A model generated the notes under the pieces. That model searched no databases. It had not been told where the DNA came from and saw only the letters and a list, made by a program, of their open reading frames with translations. From the NCBI RefSeq assembly GCF_009928485.1, contig NZ_JAABNP010000003.1:124001-188000 (forward strand): a stretch of 64,000 nt of DNA. Reading direction: 5' to 3'. This DNA is from Clostridium sp. C2-6-12. GTDB lineage: Bacteria; Bacillota; Clostridia; Clostridiales; Clostridiaceae. Shown here one piece after another: positions 38,054 through 47,534 of this stretch; positions within the stretch are counted from its first letter, which is position 1, and every line of letters starts with the position of its first letter. The translations under genes and the position numbers were made by a program.

Positions 38054-40333
38054 CTAAATTTCATTTTTTGTTGTAGTTCTTACTCCAAATATTCTTCCAG
38101 CAATTTTTTCTTTAGCTGAAGCAAATTTAACTGTAACTTTAGATTTACCTTTAGTTATATCTTCAGGAATAGCATAAAATTTATCAAATAATGCATATGG
38201 CTTACTTTCATTTAATGACTCTTCAGCTATTAAATTGTCATCTACATAAATATTAAATTCTCTTGTATATCTTTTCCCTTCAATAAAGCATTCTTTGTCG
38301 CTCCCCCAATAAGTTACAGCTAAATATACATCCTTATTAGGCTCAATCTTCATTTCATAACTGAAATAACCTTCATCTATAACTTCACGCCAGCCTTTTC
38401 CTGCTTCACTAGAATAATCTGAATGTGAATTTTCAGATTTCATCTTATGCTCAATTTCAGGCTGTTGTTCATTTGTATTAACTAAATCTAGTGTTATTTT
38501 ATCTAACTTTTCTTGGTAGTCCATACTGCTTAATTCATTTTGCTTATATTCTTCTTTTGTCATCTTAGTCCAGTAAATTGTATATCGTTGATGGTGAAGT
38601 ATATAGAAAGGTATTAACGTTAATTTTACACTTCCAGGTTCACCAATAGCTTCAGTTTCAAAAGTTAATGTTGAATTTTCAACTTTCTTAATACATTGTT
38701 CAATATTCTTTTCATCTGTTACTAAAGTTGGAACTATAATTCCTGGATAATGATTTAATTTTAAATGATCCTCTAAAATATCTGTTTCCGGGAAATTTTC
38801 TCTTCCAAGAGCACCTGCTAAAACTAGAGGTCCATACATAAATGCTATTTTATGTGAATCCTCTTTTGAAGTGTAAACATGAATATTCATTGGAAGTGCT
38901 ACATCAATAACATCACCTTTTTTCCACTTTCCTTCAATAGAGATATATCCTCCATCTGCCTTTGAATATTCTTCTTTTCCATTTACAACAACCTTAACTC
39001 CACCATTTGCCCAATATGGAACTCTTATATTTATAGTCATAAATTTTTCTTCTGCTTCTTCAAATACTAGTTTAGTTTTATCTTCTTCTGGAAATTTTGT
39101 CACTTGATTTAAGACTATTCCTTTGTCTTCTAATTTAATTTGTGAAGCTATAAAAAGATTAACAAATAAATTTTCTTCATCTCTATAATAAATATTTCTC
39201 ACATATCTTCCTGGGTTCTCCATTCCAGTTCCTGTACAACACCAAAAAGAATTATCAGGTGAACAATAAATTTTAAAGTGACCTGGCTGAGTTGAAACAA
39301 AATAAGTTTTCATTCCTGACTCTGGATCTTGTGAAGCCAAAATATGATTATACAGTGCATTTTCATAGTAATCCATATAATCTGAATTATGTTCCCATGA
39401 ATATAAATGTTCTGTAAGCTTTAGCATATTATAGGTATTACAGGTTTCTGCTGTAGTAACACCTAATTTTTCAGTATTCATCTTGCCAAAATGCTCATCT
39501 CTACTATTACCACCAATTGCATAAGAACGACTCTTAGTAACTACATTCCAGAAAAATTTAGCCGCTTCCTCATATTCCTTATTTCCTATAATCTCATAAA
39601 GTCTTGCTGCTCCAATAACCTTTGGTATTTGAGTATTGGCGTGCTTTCCTTCTAAATCATCCTCTAGTTTTGTTAATGGAATTAAAGTTTCTTTATGATA
39701 AAATCTTTTAGATAGCTCTAGGTAATCATTGTTTTTAGTTATTTCATAAAGATTTGCCATAGCTTCGCACATTCCACCATGTTCGCAATAAAGCATTTTG
39801 TCAAATTGTTCTTCTGTCAAATTATCTGTTCCTTTTTTTGCCCAATCTGAAAGCTTAATAACCACTTGAAGTGCTTGTTCATTTCCAGTAAGCACGTATG
39901 CATCTATAAGACCAGCAAAAATCTTATGAATACTATACCAAGGAACCCAGCTATCTCCAAGTTCAAATCTTGAAACATTAAACTCTCCACTAAAGACTTT
40001 ATCAAAGCACTCTCTAGGGAATCCACTTACATATCCTTTATCATCTAAGCTTTGAAGATATGCAAGTTCAGCTACTGTGTAATCTAACTTTTCCTTCAGT
40101 TTTTCATCCTTTTCAGCAATATACATTGAAGCTAAAGCTGATAAAAAATGTCCAAGTGAGTGTCCACTTATTTTCATTGCTTCCCAACCGCCATAACGTG
40201 GTTTTTTAGGCGTTTTTCCTATTGCTTCATAGCAAGGTGCTAAAAGCCTGTCAGCATCTAAATACTCTAGATATTCTTTTCCTTTGTCTTGTGAAGTCTT
40301 AAATAACCCATTTAATAATTCTACTTTTTCCAT
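38054..40333 (-). CDS. GH127-type beta-L-arabinofuranosidase
   Basis: A 759-residue protein without a signal peptide. The N-terminal half is an (alpha/alpha) barrel with GHFLSALASMY and TAETCNTYNMLKL (Glu296, Cys298), then FWCCTGTGMEN (Cys365, Cys366). Glu-x-Cys plus Cys-Cys is the zinc-thiolate active site of GH127 (HypBA1), where one of the paired Cys is the nucleophile. Beta-sandwich domains fill residues 420-759. It probably removes beta-L-arabinofuranose from oligosaccharides in the cytoplasm. A divergent AraC-type regulator sits next to it; no transporter is adjacent. Confidence 0.87.
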   Translation of the reverse strand: MEKVELLNGLFKTSQDKGKEYLEYLDADRLLAPCYEAIGKTPKKPRYGGWEAMKISGHSLGHFLSALASMYIAEKDEKLKEKLDYTVAELAYLQSLDDKGYVSGFPRECFDKVFSGEFNVSRFELGDSWVPWYSIHKIFAGLIDAYVLTGNEQALQVVIKLSDWAKKGTDNLTEEQFDKMLYCEHGGMCEAMANLYEITKNNDYLELSKRFYHKETLIPLTKLEDDLEGKHANTQIPKVIGAARLYEIIGNKEYEEAAKFFWNVVTKSRSYAIGGNSRDEHFGKMNTEKLGVTTAETCNTYNMLKLTEHLYSWEHNSDYMDYYENALYNHILASQDPESGMKTYFVSTQPGHFKIYCSPDNSFWCCTGTGMENPGRYVRNIYYRDEENLFVNLFIASQIKLEDKGIVLNQVTKFPEEDKTKLVFEEAEEKFMTINIRVPYWANGGVKVVVNGKEEYSKADGGYISIEGKWKKGDVIDVALPMNIHVYTSKEDSHKIAFMYGPLVLAGALGRENFPETDILEDHLKLNHYPGIIVPTLVTDEKNIEQCIKKVENSTLTFETEAIGEPGSVKLTLIPFYILHHQRYTIYWTKMTKEEYKQNELSSMDYQEKLDKITLDLVNTNEQQPEIEHKMKSENSHSDYSSEAGKGWREVIDEGYFSYEMKIEPNKDVYLAVTYWGSDKECFIEGKRYTREFNIYVDDNLIAEESLNESKPYALFDKFYAIPEDITKGKSKVTVKFASAKEKIAGRIFGVRTTTKNEI

Positions 40334-40473
40334 ACTCTAATGTATTCCTTTCCATTAAAAAGTGTAATATATTGAATTTACATATTCTCGATTACTTTGT
40401 ACAATATAACTATAAAACAAATTATTATAATTGTCGGTAGACTATATTAACAAAAGGTGGCGAATATTGACCA

Positions 40474-41367
40474 ATGCAATATATTAAAGCTAATATCAAT
40501 ACTCCCCTATTATTTTCTATTTGTGGTAACTTTATTTCCGATAGTAAATGGAAACATATGGAGAGAATAATAGATAATTATGAGATTATTATTATGAATA
40601 AAGGTACAATGTATATTCAACAGGAAGAGGAAAAACTTGAAATAAATGAAGGGGATATTTTGCTACTAGAACCAGGTTGTAGGCATAAAGGATATGAATA
40701 TTCCCCAAAAGGCACCTCTTTTTACTGGGTTCATTTTTATTGTAATGAAGCTTCTTCAATTAATAATGTTGAAGCTTCTTCTGAAATATTAATAGCTCAA
40801 AATAATCCTTACTTTAATGGTTTAAACTCAAGTATATTAATTCCAACCTTATCCAGCAATCTGAATTTAGATAGAATTAATGTATTGTTCCGCCAGTTGC
40901 TCCACTTATCCCAATCTGCTTATTATACAAATCAAAGTGTAAATTATATTTTAACCTCTCTATTAATAGAAATTACTGAGCAGGTTATATCAAATTTTAA
41001 AACTACAATTAAGAAAAATACTCAAGATGAAGATATTCTGCCCCAAATTTTACAATGGATAAAAATTCATTTAAATAAAAATATTTCACTAAAAAATGTA
41101 GCTTATGAATTTAATTTTTCAAAAGAATATTTGGCACGTTATTTTAAAAAAAGAATGGGAATGAGTATGCAGGAATATATAAATTATCTAAGAATTTCTG
41201 ACGCAAAACAGCTTTTATGTAATTCCAATTTAAATATAAAGGAAATAGCAAATGAATTAGGTTTTGTAGATGAAAAATATTTTCTTAAGTTATTTAAGAA
41301 ATATGAAAATCTAACTCCTAAAAAATTTAGGAATGCTTATAATATGACCTTTTTAAATAATGTGTAA
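40474..41367 (+). CDS. AraC family transcriptional regulator
   Basis: The N-terminal half is a cupin-like sugar-sensing domain (GTMYIQQEEEKLEINEGDILLLEPG, residues 45-75). The C-terminal 100 residues hold two helix-turn-helix motifs (NISLKNVAYEFNFSKEYLAR and LNIKEIANELGFVDEKYFLK) and the closing LTPKKFRN. Divergence from the GH127 gene suggests that it activates that gene in response to an arabinose-containing sugar. AAAGGTGG lies about 13 nt before ATG 40474. Confidence 0.92.
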   Translation: MQYIKANINTPLLFSICGNFISDSKWKHMERIIDNYEIIIMNKGTMYIQQEEEKLEINEGDILLLEPGCRHKGYEYSPKGTSFYWVHFYCNEASSINNVEASSEILIAQNNPYFNGLNSSILIPTLSSNLNLDRINVLFRQLLHLSQSAYYTNQSVNYILTSLLIEITEQVISNFKTTIKKNTQDEDILPQILQWIKIHLNKNISLKNVAYEFNFSKEYLARYFKKRMGMSMQEYINYLRISDAKQLLCNSNLNIKEIANELGFVDEKYFLKLFKKYENLTPKKFRNAYNMTFLNNV

Positions 41368-41374
41368 ATATAAC

Positions 41375-41425
41375 AAAAGATATTCAAATTAAAATCTGCT
41401 TTGATTTTAATTTGAATATCTTTTT
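41375..41425. terminator. bidirectional terminator
   Basis: AAAGATATTCAAATTAAAAT and its reverse complement form a stem of about 21 bp after the araC-like gene, with a T-run at 41421. It is convergent with the secreted SH3 gene. Confidence 0.9.
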
Positions 41426-41490
41426 ACTTATAAATAACTTCTTAAATTTATAATAATTCTTTTGCTTGAATTAAAAAAATGATTTATAGA

Positions 41491-42537
41491 TTATCTCCAG
41501 TAATTATCGCTTATCCCATAATTGGCATCTAGATTAAGTGCAATTCCATGAACGGTTCCATTTCCATTAACTATAGCCATTTTTCTTATTCTAATATCAT
41601 CAGCATTACTAGTTGAAGTATCCGCTACTGCATTAGCAATAACTTTAAGACGATCTTTTTCACTCATAGAAGGTTTTTGTGCAATAGCTGCATCTATAAC
41701 CTTGGCAGCCTCTGGACTTATACTTCCATTTTGTACAGCTACATCAAAAGCAAGAGCAAATCCTCTTATTGTTTTTAAATTATATTTATCACATATAAGC
41801 ATAGCTTGTACAACCCTATATGCTTCAGCATCTGCTTCTATAGTCTTAAAGTGTTCATTGTTAGTTAATGCTACAAATTGAGAATACCAAGGTTCAGCAA
41901 TTGTATTTGATGAATTATTAATAGACTTAGCCCATAAAAGCTGATTTTGAGGAGTATCTAATAATATATTATGAATACTGTCATAGTTACTTCCAAAAAC
42001 ACTTCTCATTTCAGCATTATATTGTCTATCCATTCTATTAAGTAATGGCTGTAATGTACCTTGCCCTATGCACCATTGAAGATATCCTAAAGACAAACCT
42101 TGTCCATCAAAATTTCCTGCAATTTGCTTAGAATTTGCAACTTCAAATTGTTTTGTAATATTTCTTGATATGCTAACTACATTATCTCCTGGAGAAATAT
42201 AATGTTTAAGATATGCATCACTTACATATGATATTTTATTGTTGTACATTATTTTATCCCAAACAGTACCATTGGATTGTATGCTATCTATAACTTTCAC
42301 ATCTTCAAAATTGTATAAATACCCATCAACCTGTCCATTTAAATCTGCAGTAGTTCTAACTTTTAAGTCAATTTGAAGCTCTGGATTATATACATATGCT
42401 TTATTATTAACAATATATTGTCCACTTTTGCCTTGTTCTATAGTTGCAGCACTTGCACTAACTCCTACCACCGAAACACTACTTATACCAATGAGTGCAC
42501 TTAGTACCATTGGAAATATTTTCTTCTTAGTCTTCAT
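41491..42537 (-). CDS. secreted SH3-domain protein with lysozyme-like C-terminal domain
   Basis: A signal peptide (MKTKKKIFPMVLSALIGISS ... SASAA, cleavage near residue 30) is followed by a bacterial SH3-type domain (YVYNPELQIDLKVRTTADLN ... ISYVSDAYLK, about 45-110), usual in wall binding. The rest (115-348) has QFEVANSKQIAGNFDGQG then LSLGYLQWCIGQGTLQPLL, which suggests a lysozyme-type fold with a catalytic Glu before a beta-hairpin. I cannot name the enzyme family. GAGGTGG leads to ATG 42537; GTG 42549 lies inside that ribosome binding site. Confidence 0.65.
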   Translation of the reverse strand: MKTKKKIFPMVLSALIGISSVSVVGVSASAATIEQGKSGQYIVNNKAYVYNPELQIDLKVRTTADLNGQVDGYLYNFEDVKVIDSIQSNGTVWDKIMYNNKISYVSDAYLKHYISPGDNVVSISRNITKQFEVANSKQIAGNFDGQGLSLGYLQWCIGQGTLQPLLNRMDRQYNAEMRSVFGSNYDSIHNILLDTPQNQLLWAKSINNSSNTIAEPWYSQFVALTNNEHFKTIEADAEAYRVVQAMLICDKYNLKTIRGFALAFDVAVQNGSISPEAAKVIDAAIAQKPSMSEKDRLKVIANAVADTSTSNADDIRIRKMAIVNGNGTVHGIALNLDANYGISDNYWR

Positions 42538-42648
42538 TTTAAATTCCACCTCATATAATTATTTAGTTATCACACATTATTTCCCTTAATTTTACTGTCG
42601 ATAAAATATTGGATTGCTTTATACTAAATTTATTTAGTATTCAAAAAA

Positions 42649-42690
42649 TAGTTGATATTACCCAAAATCATTTATGGATTCTATCAACTA
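42649..42690 (-). terminator. terminator of the polysaccharide deacetylase gene
   Basis: TAGTTGATA / TATCAACTA with a 24-nt loop, followed on the minus strand by TTTTTTGAA. Confidence 0.75.
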
Positions 42691-42772
42691 TATTATATAA
42701 TCACTTCAAATTTAATCTTTTATTATTTTAACCAAGATCCTGACTAAGGTAAAACTCTTACTGAATTAAGTT

Positions 42773-43711
42773 TCAATTGATAATTTTAAAAACATAACCT
42801 TGTTTTTTTAAATATTCTATTATTCCTCGTAAAGCTTTTGCTGTTTCTTCTTTACCATAGGTATCATGCATTAATATCACAGCTTTTTCTCTATTACCTA
42901 TAGTTCTTATAGCCTCTTCTGTTAATACAGTTGCATTTTTGTGTCCAGCTTCTGCATCACCAGATAATGCATTCCAATCAATTTGATGCCAATCTTTTTC
43001 ATGTAATGCTTTGTCAACTGCTTCTGCACCCTGAGGATCTTTTTTAGCCCAAGTTATTTGTCCTCCAGGAAATCTAATAGCTCTTGTTGAAAAATCCTGT
43101 CCTAAAACATTTTTTAAAGCTTTATCTGTTTTTTCAAAATCAGACATACAATTTTCCAAATTTATTTTTCCATTTGGAAATAAATAATTATAATCATGAG
43201 AGTATGAGTGAATACCAATTGCATTTCCTTCTGCTAATTCTCTCTTTACCAAGTTTTTACTTGCATCATTTTTGTCTACATATTTTCCTATAAGAAAAAA
43301 GGTTGCATGTACATCTTCAGATTTAAGTATATCTAATATCTGAGGTGTAACTGTTTCTGATGGACCATCATCAAAGGTTAAATATGCAACTTTTTTACCA
43401 TCAGCTCCAGCAGGTTTTTCTCCTTTAACTTGTTGTTCAATATATTTTTCTAAGTATGCAGCATTTTCAACACTCGTATTACTTTCTTCATCTACAGAAC
43501 TATTAGCTTTCTCTTTATCTTTAGTATTTTCTTTATAATCTTTATTTTGTGATGAATCAACAGCTTCCATTGTTTTAACACTTAAAGAAAATCTATATGC
43601 AGCAACTACACTTCCTAAAATTATAACTAATATAACGGAAATAAATAATATATTCCTTTTCTTCTTAGCATTTATCATTTTATATTTGTTTTTCATATGC
43701 CATAATTTCAT
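42773..43711 (-). CDS. membrane-anchored polysaccharide deacetylase (CE4, NodB-type)
   Basis: After a basic N-terminus, one membrane helix (about residues 20-40) and a charged linker, the NodB domain has VAYLTFDDGPSETVTPQIL (motif 1), HSYSHDYNYLF (motif 2, zinc His pair), RFPGGQITWA (motif 3) and VILMHDTYGKEET (motif 5). It probably deacetylates peptidoglycan or another N-acetylated wall polymer. AGAGGTAG precedes ATG 43711; TTG 43735 is the longer, less likely start. Confidence 0.92.
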   Translation of the reverse strand: MKLWHMKNKYKMINAKKKRNILFISVILVIILGSVVAAYRFSLSVKTMEAVDSSQNKDYKENTKDKEKANSSVDEESNTSVENAAYLEKYIEQQVKGEKPAGADGKKVAYLTFDDGPSETVTPQILDILKSEDVHATFFLIGKYVDKNDASKNLVKRELAEGNAIGIHSYSHDYNYLFPNGKINLENCMSDFEKTDKALKNVLGQDFSTRAIRFPGGQITWAKKDPQGAEAVDKALHEKDWHQIDWNALSGDAEAGHKNATVLTEEAIRTIGNREKAVILMHDTYGKEETAKALRGIIEYLKKQGYVFKIIN

Positions 43712-43768
43712 TTTTCTACCTCTTATATATTTCAACTTCCTAAAAGAGAGCTTTAGTTGTATTTGCTA

Positions 43769-45508
43769 TTATATTTGATGCTTAAACTGGCTATTGTATA
43801 AATCCGTATAAATTCCACCTTTATTTACAAGGTTATCATGATTTCCTCTTTCAACAATTTTGCCGTTTTTCATAACAAGGATTAAATCTGCATCACGTAT
43901 GGTTGAGAGTCTATGAGCTATAACAAAGCTAGTACGTCCTTTCATCATCGAAAGGAAAGCATTTTGTATTTTTAGTTCAGTTCTTGTATCTACATTACTT
44001 GTAGCTTCATCTAATATAAGCATTGGCGGGTCTATAAGCATTACTCTAGCTATAGTTAAAAGTTGCTTTTGACCTTCTGAAAGATTCCCTCCTGATTCTG
44101 TTATCATAGTATCATAGCCATCTGGAAGTCTTTTTATAAAACTGTGTATAAATGCTGCTTTAGCTGCATTTTCTACTTCTTCTAAAGAAGCATTTGGTTT
44201 ACCATAGGCTATATTATCCCTTATAGTACCTTCAAAGAGCCAGGTATCTTGAAGCACCATCCCAAACTGACTTCTAAGATTGTTTCTTGTTAGGTCCTGA
44301 ACACTCTTACCATCTATAGTAATTCTACCTTTGTCCAAATCATAAAATCTCATAAGCAGGTTTACCATAGTAGTTTTTCCTGCACCAGTTGGTCCTACTA
44401 TTGCTATTGTGCTTCCTTTTTCTATATCTACACTAAACTCCTCTATAAGCGGCACTTTTTTATCATAAGAAAACGAAACATTTTCAAATTTTACATTTCC
44501 TTCACAGCTTTCTATATTTTCCACATCTTTAGAATCTGCTTTTTCTGGCACTTCATCTATAACAGAAAATATTCTCTCACAAGATGCTAACGCTGCTTGA
44601 AGCTGAGTAGCTACACTTGTAATATTGTTTATTGGTTGTGAAAATTGAGTTGAATAAGTTAAAAAACTTGAAATAACACCAACACTTAACCCACTTAAAA
44701 TTGAAAGTATTCCTCCAACAAGACCAACTAAAATATATGTAATATTATTTACAAATCTTGTTGCAGGATTTGTAAGGGATGAATAAAATTGAGCAAGCTG
44801 ACCACACTTATAAAGTCTAGTATTAATTCCAGAAAAGTTTTTTTCCGCTCTTTCTTCATATCCAAATAGTCTCACTACCTTTTGATTACCTACTATTTCT
44901 TCTATATATCCATTTAATTCTCCCAAAGTTTTTTGCTGTTCTTTAAACATTTTGTTTGATCTTCTAGAAATAAAAGAAGCTATCCGAAAACATAATGGTG
45001 TCATTAATACTATTACTATGGTTAATTTAAAACTTAAGCTTAATATTAAAATAAGTGAACTTATTATTGTTATAATACCTGGATAAAATTGTGTTATTCC
45101 TTGAAATAACCCATCCGAAACATTATCCATATCATTTGTAAGTCTACTTATAATATCTCCATGTGGATTTTTATCAAAATACTTTAAAGGAAGATTACTT
45201 ATCTTTCCTAATGCCTCATTTCTAAGATCCTTTACTGTATTATATGCTACAATGTTAGCAACTATAGTAAATAACCATGTAAATAGTGCACTTATTATAT
45301 ATATCACGCCAAGTGTTATAATTGTTTTTATTAATCCATCAAAATCAACTTCGCCTTTAGCTACTATATGATCAATAGCTTTTCCAACTATTAATGGCAT
45401 AAATGCAATAAGTATATTACTTATTAAAGCAAATATTAGTGATACAAACATATACCCTTTATATTTTGAAACGTAACCTATCAGTCTAGAAAATGTACTC
45501 TTCTTCAT
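43769..45508 (-). CDS. ABC exporter half-transporter, catalytically canonical subunit
   Basis: Six membrane helices (residues 1-320) are fused to an ATPase domain. Walker A is GPTGAGKTT, the Q-loop is VLQDTWLF, the signature is LSEGQ (degenerate), and Walker B is LILDEATS with the catalytic Glu. It starts directly after the stop of the paired gene at 45509, with AAGGAGG inside that gene's end. The complementary defects of the two subunits indicate a heterodimeric multidrug- or lipid-type exporter like YheI/YheH or BmrCD. Confidence 0.92.
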   Translation of the reverse strand: MKKSTFSRLIGYVSKYKGYMFVSLIFALISNILIAFMPLIVGKAIDHIVAKGEVDFDGLIKTIITLGVIYIISALFTWLFTIVANIVAYNTVKDLRNEALGKISNLPLKYFDKNPHGDIISRLTNDMDNVSDGLFQGITQFYPGIITIISSLILILSLSFKLTIVIVLMTPLCFRIASFISRRSNKMFKEQQKTLGELNGYIEEIVGNQKVVRLFGYEERAEKNFSGINTRLYKCGQLAQFYSSLTNPATRFVNNITYILVGLVGGILSILSGLSVGVISSFLTYSTQFSQPINNITSVATQLQAALASCERIFSVIDEVPEKADSKDVENIESCEGNVKFENVSFSYDKKVPLIEEFSVDIEKGSTIAIVGPTGAGKTTMVNLLMRFYDLDKGRITIDGKSVQDLTRNNLRSQFGMVLQDTWLFEGTIRDNIAYGKPNASLEEVENAAKAAFIHSFIKRLPDGYDTMITESGGNLSEGQKQLLTIARVMLIDPPMLILDEATSNVDTRTELKIQNAFLSMMKGRTSFVIAHRLSTIRDADLILVMKNGKIVERGNHDNLVNKGGIYTDLYNSQFKHQI

Positions 45509-47242
45509 TTATATAGCCTCCTTTGTAATTTGAGAACTACATATCTCTTTATATACTTCTGATTCTTTAAGCAATTCTTCATGTGTTCCAACACCTGCTA
45601 AATTTCCATCATCTAAAACTATTATCAAATCTGCATCTTTTATAGTACTAATTCTTTGAGTAACCATAATGACAGTCATGTCTTCTGTATTTTCTTTAAG
45701 AGCCTTTCTAAGTGCTGCATCAGTAGCATAATCCAGAGCACTTAAACTGTCATCCATTATTAATATCTCAGGCCTCTTCACTAAAGCTCTTGCAATAGTA
45801 AGTCTTTGTTTTTGACCTCCAGAAAAATTAACTCCACCTTGAGAAATATATGTTTCATATTTCTCAGGCATGTTCTCCACAAACTCTGCAGCCAGTCCAA
45901 TTTCAGCAGCCCTTTTCACTTCATTCATATCTGCAGTTTCATTTCCCCATCTTATGTTTTCTGCTACAGTACCTGAAAACAAAATTGCTTTTTGTGGAAC
46001 TAGTCCAATATTTTGATCTAGCTCTTTTTTATAATACTCTCTTACATTGGTACCATTAATTAAAATTTCACCCTTTGTAGTATCATATAATCTAGGGATC
46101 AAATTAACTAAAGTAGTTTTTCCAGAACCTGTACCTCCTATTATTCCAACGGTTTGACCTTTTTTTATTTCAAAAGAAATATTACTTATAGCATCTTCTT
46201 TAGAGCCTTTGTATGAAAAGGATACATTATCAAACTTAATCACTGGAATAGTCTCATCAGTACATTTATTAAATTTGCTGCGTCCTTCATATTTAATGCT
46301 GGAATCCGTATTAAATATTTCATTGACACGAGCTGCACTAGCTGCTGCCTTAGTAAAGGTAACTATAAGGTTTGCCAAAACTATAAGTGCAGATAAAACC
46401 ATGTTTATGTAATTTATATAAGCTATAACTTTTCCTGTTGTCATTCCGCCTATGTTTACCCTTATTCCTCCAAACCAAATTACAGCCATAAGCGCAAAAT
46501 TCATTATTATACTTGTAACTGGATTCATAAGTGCAGATATTTTTCCCACTTCAATTGCAGTATTAACAAGTTCTTCATTGGATTCCTTAAATCTTACTTT
46601 TTCACCTTCTACTCTAGAAAAGGCTCTTATAACTCTTACTCCAGTTAAATTTTCCCTTAATATAAGTGCTAATTTATCTAGTTTCTTTTGAACCACTTTA
46701 TATAGTGGAAGAGATTTGCTCATAATAAGATATATTGCAAAAGCAAAAAACGGTATTGATAAATACATTATTAGTGATAATTTAATATCAAGATACATAG
46801 CCATTACAATTCCACCAATACAAAGAAAAGGAACTCTTATGGCAAGTCTTATAACCATAGCAAGTCCAAGTTGAAGTTGATTTACATCATTTGTAACACG
46901 ATTAACAAGTGATGGTGTTCCCAAATCATCAATCTCATTGTAGGAAAAAGTTCCTATCTTTTTAAACATCTCATTTCTAAGCACTGTTCCAAAGCCTTGT
47001 GATGCAATGGACGCAAAATATTGACATGTAAAAGAAGATAATACTCCTAAGATTGCCATCAAAAGCATTATTAATCCTATTTCAAATATGTAGTTGATAT
47101 TTTTTGTTTCTATACCTTTGTCAGTTATAAGAATCATTATTGTAGGTATAGATATTTCAAAAACAGCCTCAAGCAGTTTAAATATTGGTCCTAAGATAAC
47201 TTGCTTTTTGTAAGGCCTTGCGAATTTCAATAAATTTTCCAA
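45509..47242 (-). CDS. ABC exporter half-transporter, degenerate-site subunit
   Basis: The same fold as its partner: membrane domain 1-310, then Walker A GGTGSGKTT, signature FSGGQKQRL (good) and Walker B LIMDDSLSAL, where Asp replaces the catalytic Glu. In heterodimeric exporters this subunit forms the inactive nucleotide site and supplies a good signature motif to the partner's active site. It is first in a two-gene operon. The substrate cannot be read from sequence; no regulator is adjacent. Confidence 0.92.
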   Translation of the reverse strand: MENLLKFARPYKKQVILGPIFKLLEAVFEISIPTIMILITDKGIETKNINYIFEIGLIMLLMAILGVLSSFTCQYFASIASQGFGTVLRNEMFKKIGTFSYNEIDDLGTPSLVNRVTNDVNQLQLGLAMVIRLAIRVPFLCIGGIVMAMYLDIKLSLIMYLSIPFFAFAIYLIMSKSLPLYKVVQKKLDKLALILRENLTGVRVIRAFSRVEGEKVRFKESNEELVNTAIEVGKISALMNPVTSIIMNFALMAVIWFGGIRVNIGGMTTGKVIAYINYINMVLSALIVLANLIVTFTKAAASAARVNEIFNTDSSIKYEGRSKFNKCTDETIPVIKFDNVSFSYKGSKEDAISNISFEIKKGQTVGIIGGTGSGKTTLVNLIPRLYDTTKGEILINGTNVREYYKKELDQNIGLVPQKAILFSGTVAENIRWGNETADMNEVKRAAEIGLAAEFVENMPEKYETYISQGGVNFSGGQKQRLTIARALVKRPEILIMDDSLSALDYATDAALRKALKENTEDMTVIMVTQRISTIKDADLIIVLDDGNLAGVGTHEELLKESEVYKEICSSQITKEAI

Positions 47243-47413
47243 AGTTTCCCCTCCTGTGTCTAATATATTATTCTAATTTCCTATGTAATTATAGCAGAAA
47301 GAAAAATATATAAAAAATACATAATACATATAAGTTCCATACTTTTTTTATATACAAGAAAAAGCTAAAATACCTTAAATTTTAACTTGCTATATATTTT
47401 TATTTTAAAAATT

Positions 47414-47446
47414 AACCCTACAAAATAAATATAATTTTGTAGGGTT
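47414..47446. terminator. hairpin, possibly second terminator
   Basis: AACCCTACAAAAT / ATTTTGTAGGGTT with T-rich flanks on both strands. It lies between the sensor kinase gene and the ABC operon. Confidence 0.75.
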
Positions 47447-47487
47447 ATAACTTTATATAAATTTTCTAATGTTTCTCAAATAAAGTC

Positions 47488-47528
47488 ACAAATATGGCTA
47501 CATTTTAACTAAAAGCCGTCATATTTGT
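47488..47528 (-). terminator. hairpin just after the sensor kinase gene
   Basis: ACAAATATG / CATATTTGT with extra GC pairs (GGCT / AGCC) inside. It is placed to end the kinase transcript. Confidence 0.6.
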
Positions 47529-47534
47529 TTTTAG

